This document shows positions 61,992-64,000 of a stretch of DNA of 64,000 bases, one piece after another; position 1 is the stretch's first letter, and each line of letters starts with the position of its first letter. The notes beneath the pieces were generated by a model. That model was not told where the DNA came from and made no database searches. It was given only the letters and a program-made list of their open reading frames with translations. The DNA comes from Endobugula sp047636495 (GTDB taxonomy: Bacteria; Pseudomonadota; Gammaproteobacteria; Pseudomonadales; Cellvibrionaceae), in assembly GCA_047636495.1 (NCBI GenBank), contig JBLILH010000017.1, positions 4,446 to 68,445 on the forward strand. The letters are read 5' to 3'. Both the position numbers and the translations under genes were made by a program.

Positions 61992-63348
61992 GGAGGTATG
62001 ATCATTTCTGGTGTATGAGCAAAGCAAGTAGCAGCGTATCCTGTTGATTGATCTTGGCAGATCAACAACCAACAAGGAGTACACTGCATGACCGATAATA
62101 ATATTTCTCAACTACATAAGCCAGAACCCATTGACCTTTTACAGCAAGTGTTAAAGCAAGGGGCACAACAGTTACTTGCCAAAGCGATAGAGACAGAAGT
62201 TCAGCTGCTACTTGACACTAATAAGTCATTAATGACAAATGAAGGTAAGGCGGGTTTGGTGCGCAATGGCTACCTACCTGAGCGCACCATTCAAACGGGT
62301 CTTGGCGACATTGATGTCAAGGTGCGTGATCGAACGGGACAAGGCATTAAATTTAATAGTGCGCTGGTGCCACCGTATTTGAAACGTAGCCAAACGATGG
62401 AAGAATTTCTTCCTTGGTTATATTTACGAGGTATATCGACGGGTGACTTTAGTGAGTCACTTAAGCACTTATTGGGAGACCAAGCCAAAGGCCTTTCTGC
62501 TTATACGATTAGTCGATTAACATCGACTTGGGAAGTGGACTTTACTTATTGGCAACAGCGAGATTTGAGTAAAAAGCGCTACGTTTATATCTGGGCTGAC
62601 GGCGTCTACTGCAACGTACGCATGGACGATAAAATTTGTTTACTGGTCATCATAGGCTCTGATGAGGTGGTCAATAAAGAGCTTATAGCCGTCAGTGATG
62701 GTTATAGGGAGTCCGAAGCGAGCAGGTCTGATGTGCTGCTGGATCTTAAACAGCGTGGGCTACAGTCAGACCCTAAAGTAACGGTTGGCGACGGTGCGCC
62801 AGGCTTTTGGAAAGCGATGGCTAAATGCTGGCCAGAAACCCAAGGTCAGCGGTGCTGGGTATATAAAACGGCCAGCGTACTGGCTAAGTTACCGAAGGCA
62901 ATACAACCAAAAGTGAAAGGGTTATTGCATGAAATTTGGTTGTCAGAAACGAAAGCTCAGGCAAACAAAGCGATGAATGACTGTATTTCCCGATATAACG
63001 TAAAATACCCAAAGGCAACAAAATGCCTTGAAAAAGATAGGGAGGCATTGTTAATATTTTACGATTTTCCAGCCGAGCACTGGGGGCATTTGCGTACATC
63101 AAACCCGATTGAATCGGTGTTCGCCACGGTAAGACTGAGGACAACAAAAAGTAAACACTGCGGCAGTCGAGCAACCACATTGGCGATGGTATTAACGTTA
63201 ATGGAAACGGCTCAGAAACGTTGGCACAGATTACGAGGATACAATTTACTAGCGGATGTTATTACTGGGGTGAAATTCAGTGATGGCATCAAACAACAGG
63301 ATAAAGAGGCTGTTTGATGACTCATACACCAGATTTGACTGTAGCTCC
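61992..63348 (+). mobile_element. IS256-family element, apparently intact
   Basis: A transposase gene of full length lies between CTGGTGTATGAG (62008-62019) and its exact reverse complement (63321-63332). Weaker matching extends outward to about 61992 and 63348 (26-28 bases, several mismatches). The size of about 1.36 kb is normal for IS256. I found no target duplication at the ends I propose. The element stands between an IS110 relic and the 3' end of an RND pump gene. Confidence 0.78.
62088..63317 (+). CDS. IS256-family transposase
   Basis: 409 residues, full length for IS256 (about 390-410). The N-terminal part (PIDLLQQVLKQGAQQLLAKA) resembles the mutator family. The DDE residues lie in YIWADGVYCNV, VGDGAPGFWKAM and TSNPIESVFATVRLRT. 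A good AACAAGGAG site precedes the ATG. The frame is free of stops or shifts and both ends carry inverted repeats, so the element could be active. It is distant in sequence from the IS256 gene at 59734-60980 and belongs to another subgroup. Confidence 0.93.
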   Translation: MTDNNISQLHKPEPIDLLQQVLKQGAQQLLAKAIETEVQLLLDTNKSLMTNEGKAGLVRNGYLPERTIQTGLGDIDVKVRDRTGQGIKFNSALVPPYLKRSQTMEEFLPWLYLRGISTGDFSESLKHLLGDQAKGLSAYTISRLTSTWEVDFTYWQQRDLSKKRYVYIWADGVYCNVRMDDKICLLVIIGSDEVVNKELIAVSDGYRESEASRSDVLLDLKQRGLQSDPKVTVGDGAPGFWKAMAKCWPETQGQRCWVYKTASVLAKLPKAIQPKVKGLLHEIWLSETKAQANKAMNDCISRYNVKYPKATKCLEKDREALLIFYDFPAEHWGHLRTSNPIESVFATVRLRTTKSKHCGSRATTLAMVLTLMETAQKRWHRLRGYNLLADVITGVKFSDGIKQQDKEAV

Positions 63349-63440
63349 CAGCACACTACAATATTTGAATACACTTTGACCCGTACAAATGCACCTAAGC
63401 TAAACACTTGTTTTGCGCTGAATAACATTGAATGTGAGCC

Positions 63441-64000
63441 CTAACTTTGACGGCCACTTTTTAACTCTTCAGTCTTAAATAGACGCATGACCCATATAAA
63501 GAAGAATGGCGCGAAAAATAAAACCAATATTGTTGTGGCCGTAATACCACCCAGTACGCCAATTGATATTGCATTCTGTGCACCCGATCCAGGCCCTGAA
63601 GCAAATGCCAACGGCATAACGCCCAAAATAAATGTCAATGACGTCATCAAAATAGGGCGAAGTCTTTGTTTAGCGGCCATGACCGCTGAATCATAGGCAT
63701 TCATGCCATCTTCAAAATTAATTTTTGCAAACTCAATGATCAAAATTGCATTTTTGGCAGCCAAGGCAATGGTCATTAATAAGCCCACCTGAAAGTAAAC
63801 ATCATTTGCTTGTCCAGACCACCATGTGGCCAAAACAGCACCAAATATACCAAGTGGAACAGTTAGTATGATCGCCAAAGGTATGGTCCAGCTTTCATAT
63901 AATGCGGCCAATGCTAAGAACACGGCAATGATTGAAATCAAGTAAACAATCCAAGCCTGTCCACCGGATTCTTTTTCTTCATACGATAAGCCCGTCCATT
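63441..64000 (-). CDS. RND efflux pump inner-membrane subunit, C-terminal end (partial)
   Basis: The gene enters from the right edge and ends at 63441, giving about 186 C-terminal codons of a protein that is usually over 1000 long. The frame reads WTGLSYEEKESGGQA at the edge. It continues into LISIIAVFLALAALYESWTI, the transmembrane helices with LLMTIALAAKNAILIIEFAK and the RLRPILMTSLTFILGVMPLA motif, with GSGAQNAISIGVLGG behind it. This is the HAE1 (AcrB/MexB) type that exports drugs together with a fusion protein and an outer-membrane channel. The C-terminus (KTEELKSGRQS) is short. Confidence 0.95.
   Translation of the reverse strand, partial: WTGLSYEEKESGGQAWIVYLISIIAVFLALAALYESWTIPLAIILTVPLGIFGAVLATWWSGQANDVYFQVGLLMTIALAAKNAILIIEFAKINFEDGMNAYDSAVMAAKQRLRPILMTSLTFILGVMPLAFASGPGSGAQNAISIGVLGGITATTILVLFFAPFFFIWVMRLFKTEELKSGRQS

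Noticed and set aside
61984..63356. Target duplication of the second IS256 element
   Set aside because: The eight bases outside the proposed ends (CAACTAAA and CAGCACAC) do not match, nor do one-base shifts.

Overview
The window looks like chromosomal DNA of a free-living, probably marine or aquatic gammaproteobacterium. The strongest clue is the block nadB <> rpoE-rseA-rseB-rseC-mucD-lepA-lepB-rnc-era-recO, whose order is typical of that class. The ygfZ/sdhE/ygfX neighbourhood, a long two-ATP-cone NrdA of the Pseudomonas type and an AlgP-like Lys/Ala-rich protein agree with this. The DNA is moderately AT-rich and uses several GTG and TTG starts. I cannot name the genus from sequence alone.

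Layout. 0-7.8 kb: housekeeping genes (3' end of dbpA; rhlE coupled to a NYN-domain nuclease; a TauE/SafE permease; a secreted cyclophilin; ung; ygfZ; sdhE-ygfX). 7.9-19.8 kb: nadB and the divergent envelope-stress / translation / RNA-processing superoperon. 20-34.5 kb: signalling and stress genes (two related chemoreceptors, an HDOD protein, a cyclic-nucleotide-binding protein, glpE, an AlgP-like protein, dinB, a Nudix hydrolase, a diguanylate cyclase), interrupted by a decayed sthA pseudogene. 34.7-43.8 kb: an ECF sigma factor with a ChrR-type zinc/cupin anti-sigma factor, divergent from a seven-gene set (NTF2-like, SDR, FAD amine-oxidase-like, DUF1365, cyclopropane-fatty-acid-synthase-like methyltransferase, DUF2878, secreted protein). 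By family this is the singlet-oxygen / photooxidative-stress, membrane-lipid-remodelling module. 44.9-49.3 kb: class Ia ribonucleotide reductase nrdA-nrdB, with a perfect DnaA box upstream.

50.3-63.4 kb is an accessory, decaying region. It holds nested insertion sequences: an IS66 remnant cut by an IS21 end, itself cut by an IS110/IS1111-group element; an IS256 element with a perfect 8-bp target duplication; a RAYT remnant; an IS110 remnant; and an apparently intact IS256 element. Between them lie broken genes (MATE pump with an internal deletion, alternative oxidase, NhaC-type antiporter, a split coiled-coil protein) and a few intact ones (DUF4345, SDR, PsiE family, a membrane stress-type protein). 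The window ends inside an RND efflux pump gene.

The best candidates for closer study are the ECF/ChrR lipid module with its unusual acidic insertion in DUF1365 and a heptanucleotide repeat before its last gene, the IS1111-group element whose non-coding end could encode a guide (seek/bridge) RNA, and the chimeric IS256 element. I found no tRNA, rRNA or CRISPR array.
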